Both the position numbers and the translations under genes were made by a program. Below, one piece after another: positions 5,413-6,729 of a DNA stretch of 6,729 nucleotides (the first letter of the stretch is position 1; every line of letters starts with the position of its first letter). A model generated the notes under the pieces. That model had not been told where the DNA came from. It did no database searches and saw nothing but the letters and a program-made list of their open reading frames with translations. This stretch comes from Candidatus Magasanikiibacteriota bacterium (lineage in GTDB: Bacteria > Patescibacteriota > Patescibacteriia > Magasanikbacterales > UBA10003): assembly GCA_003514455.1 (NCBI GenBank), contig DOQH01000045.1, positions 6,533-13,261 of the forward strand, written 5' to 3'.

Positions 5413-6669
5413 TTATTTGATAAATTTAATGTCAGCGCCTAGAGCGCGCAATTTTTCATCAATCCTCTCATACCCGCGGTAAACAATCTCGGCTTCGTTT
5501 AAAATTGTCTCGCCTTCGGCAATCAGTCCGGCAATAATCATTGTCGCGCCTGCGCGCAAATCAAAACTCTTGATTTCTTGGGCGTAAAGAGGCATTGGGC
5601 CGGTAATTAAAACTCGGTGTGGATCGCAAATCACGGCATTCGCCCCCATTTTTATCAATTCATTGATATACCCCAGCCGACCTTCAAACAGCGGGTCGTG
5701 AATTAAAGATGTTCCTTGGCATTGCGTGGCCAGCACGCCAAACGGCGCTTGCAAATCAGTTGGGAAACCCGGGTAAGGCATAGTTTGCAATTTAAATGCT
5801 TTTAACGGATGACTGTGATGAATCAGAAACGCGTCACCTTTGACTTCCCAATTTACGCCAATAGAACTTAAAACAGACAAAATTTTATCCAAATGTTCCG
5901 ACACAATCGGATGGATGGAAATTTCTCCATCCGTAGCCGCGGCCGCCACGGCAAAAGTGCCTATTTCAATTTGGTCGGGAATCAATTCGTGCCTCGCGCC
6001 GTTTAATTTTTTTACTCCATTGATTTTTAAAGTATGAGTGCCAACGCCCTGAATTTTCGCCCCCATTTTATTTAAAAAACTTATTAAATCCTGCACATGC
6101 GGCTCGGCGGCTGCTAATTTGATTGTTGTGACACCATCGGCCAAAGACGCGGCCATTAGGGCGTTTTCCGTAGCCGTAACGGAAAATTCCGGCAAAATAA
6201 TTTCAGCGCCTTTAAGTCCAGCTGTTTTCAAATTAAAAAATTCTTTTTCTTTGCTGATTTCCGCGCCAAGTTTTTGTAAAGCAAACAGATGCGCGTCAAT
6301 CGGCCGATTACCAATAATACAGCCGCCCGGTTCCGGCAATGTTACTTCTTTAAAACGCGCGAGTAACGGCCCTAAAAAAAGAATGGATGCGCGCATGCTT
6401 TTGACCATTTTTTTATCAACATTTTGCAAATTAACATTCGCGCAATTGACAGTGATTTGATGCGCGGCTGTCCACTCTATACGCGCCCCCAAACTTTTCA
6501 TTATTTCCATTATTTTTTCAACATCTGAAATACGCGGCACGCTGTCAATCACGCAATCATCGGATGTCAAAAGAGTGGCGGCCAAAATAGGAGCGGCCGC
6601 GTTTTTCATGCCTCCGACTTCCACTTCGCCCTTTAATTTTTTTCCGCCTTTGATTAAAAATTGCGACAT
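5413..6669 (-). CDS. murA: UDP-N-acetylglucosamine 1-carboxyvinyltransferase (MurA)
   Basis: MurA transfers enolpyruvate from PEP to UDP-GlcNAc, the first committed step of peptidoglycan synthesis, in the cytoplasm. The product from this ATG has 418 residues, the usual length. It begins MSQFLIKGGKKLKGEVEVGGMKNAA, placing Lys22 and Asn23 exactly where E. coli MurA has them. The mobile loop PEPGGCIIGNRPID carries the PEP-reactive Cys117 (the form normally sensitive to fosfomycin), GFPTD gives Asp305, also the E. coli number, and DLRAG and VYRGYERIDEKL near the end supply the conserved arginines. An in-frame TTG at 6684 would add five residues, but it breaks the numbering and would leave almost no leader from the predicted promoter, so I prefer the ATG. 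No clear Shine-Dalgarno precedes it. It is the first visible gene of the run murA-protease-apt-mtnP. The EPSP synthase AroA has the same fold but lacks the Cys loop. Confidence 0.96.
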   Translation of the reverse strand: MSQFLIKGGKKLKGEVEVGGMKNAAAPILAATLLTSDDCVIDSVPRISDVEKIMEIMKSLGARIEWTAAHQITVNCANVNLQNVDKKMVKSMRASILFLGPLLARFKEVTLPEPGGCIIGNRPIDAHLFALQKLGAEISKEKEFFNLKTAGLKGAEIILPEFSVTATENALMAASLADGVTTIKLAAAEPHVQDLISFLNKMGAKIQGVGTHTLKINGVKKLNGARHELIPDQIEIGTFAVAAAATDGEISIHPIVSEHLDKILSVLSSIGVNWEVKGDAFLIHHSHPLKAFKLQTMPYPGFPTDLQAPFGVLATQCQGTSLIHDPLFEGRLGYINELIKMGANAVICDPHRVLITGPMPLYAQEIKSFDLRAGATMIIAGLIAEGETILNEAEIVYRGYERIDEKLRALGADIKFIK

Positions 6670-6695
6670 AATATTGCTTATCAATCGGTTGGATT

Positions 6696-6724
6696 ATCTT
6701 AACACAATTTTTACGCGATGGCAA
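6696..6724 (-). promoter_or_regulatory. Probable promoter of the murA operon
   Basis: On the minus strand TTGCCA (6719-6724, 5 of 6 to the -35 consensus) is followed after 17 nt by TAAGAT (6696-6701, 4 of 6 to the -10), with TG one base upstream of the -10 (extended form). Transcription would start near 6689, giving a leader of about 20 nt to the ATG at 6669. The window ends 5 nt beyond, so an additional upstream gene and read-through from it cannot be excluded. Confidence 0.55.
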
Positions 6725-6729
6725 ATCTT

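Noticed and set aside
5413..6684. Longer murA beginning at an in-frame TTG (6682-6684).
   Set aside because: The ATG at 6669 aligns Lys22, Asn23 and Asp305 with the E. coli numbering, matches the usual family N-terminus, and leaves a sensible leader from the predicted promoter.
1..6729. Recoded TGA (as Gly in Gracilibacteria and Absconditabacteria), CRISPR arrays, mobile elements or RNA genes.
   Set aside because: All seven genes are open without in-frame TGA and end in TAA where visible; there are no regularly spaced repeats, transposase motifs, terminal inverted repeats or tRNA-like cloverleaf segments.

Overview
This window looks like a chromosomal housekeeping region of a small-genome bacterium, most likely of the Candidate Phyla Radiation (Patescibacteria, perhaps a Parcubacteria or ABY1-type lineage). 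The lineage call rests on the dense packing (one real intergenic gap, 89 nt), the particular flavour of the CTP synthase (GGVMSGVGKG P-loop, GLCYGMQ glutaminase motif) and the general style of the other proteins. It is inference from memory of these families, not a search. All six stop codons visible are TAA and no in-frame TGA interrupts any of the seven genes, so the standard code applies. A complete bL9 gene argues against those CPR lineages reported to lack bL9.

Layout, right to left on the minus strand: a promoter near the right edge reads into a four-gene run, murA (peptidoglycan precursor synthesis), an S41/CtpA-type membrane-anchored PDZ protease, apt (adenine phosphoribosyltransferase) and mtnP (methylthioadenosine phosphorylase). 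Gaps are 15, 1 and 12 nt, so this is almost certainly one operon. Its last gene meets the plus-strand gene era head-on with no spacer: the two TAA stops share the 6-bp palindrome TAATTA. The era transcript appears to end at a strong intrinsic terminator that lies inside the mtnP coding sequence. Left of era, an 89-nt divergent intergenic region carries an extended -10 promoter for a second minus-strand unit, rplI (bL9) followed 8 nt later by pyrG (CTP synthase). pyrG runs off the left edge with about 446 codons present and roughly the last 100 missing.

Functionally the window combines translation and ribosome assembly (bL9, Era), nucleotide supply (PyrG, Apt, MtnP) and cell envelope work (MurA, S41 protease). 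MtnP and Apt form a two-step route: methylthioadenosine is phosphorolysed to adenine and methylthioribose-1-phosphate, and adenine plus PRPP gives AMP. For an organism that probably cannot make purines, that is a plausible adenine-scavenging module.

No mobile element, CRISPR array, tRNA, rRNA or prophage gene was seen. The content is ordinary. The most interesting points are architectural: a terminator embedded in the coding sequence of a convergent gene, where it coincides with the Cys-x-Cys tail of MtnP, a nearly leaderless rplI start, and several A/T-only start regions without a Shine-Dalgarno.
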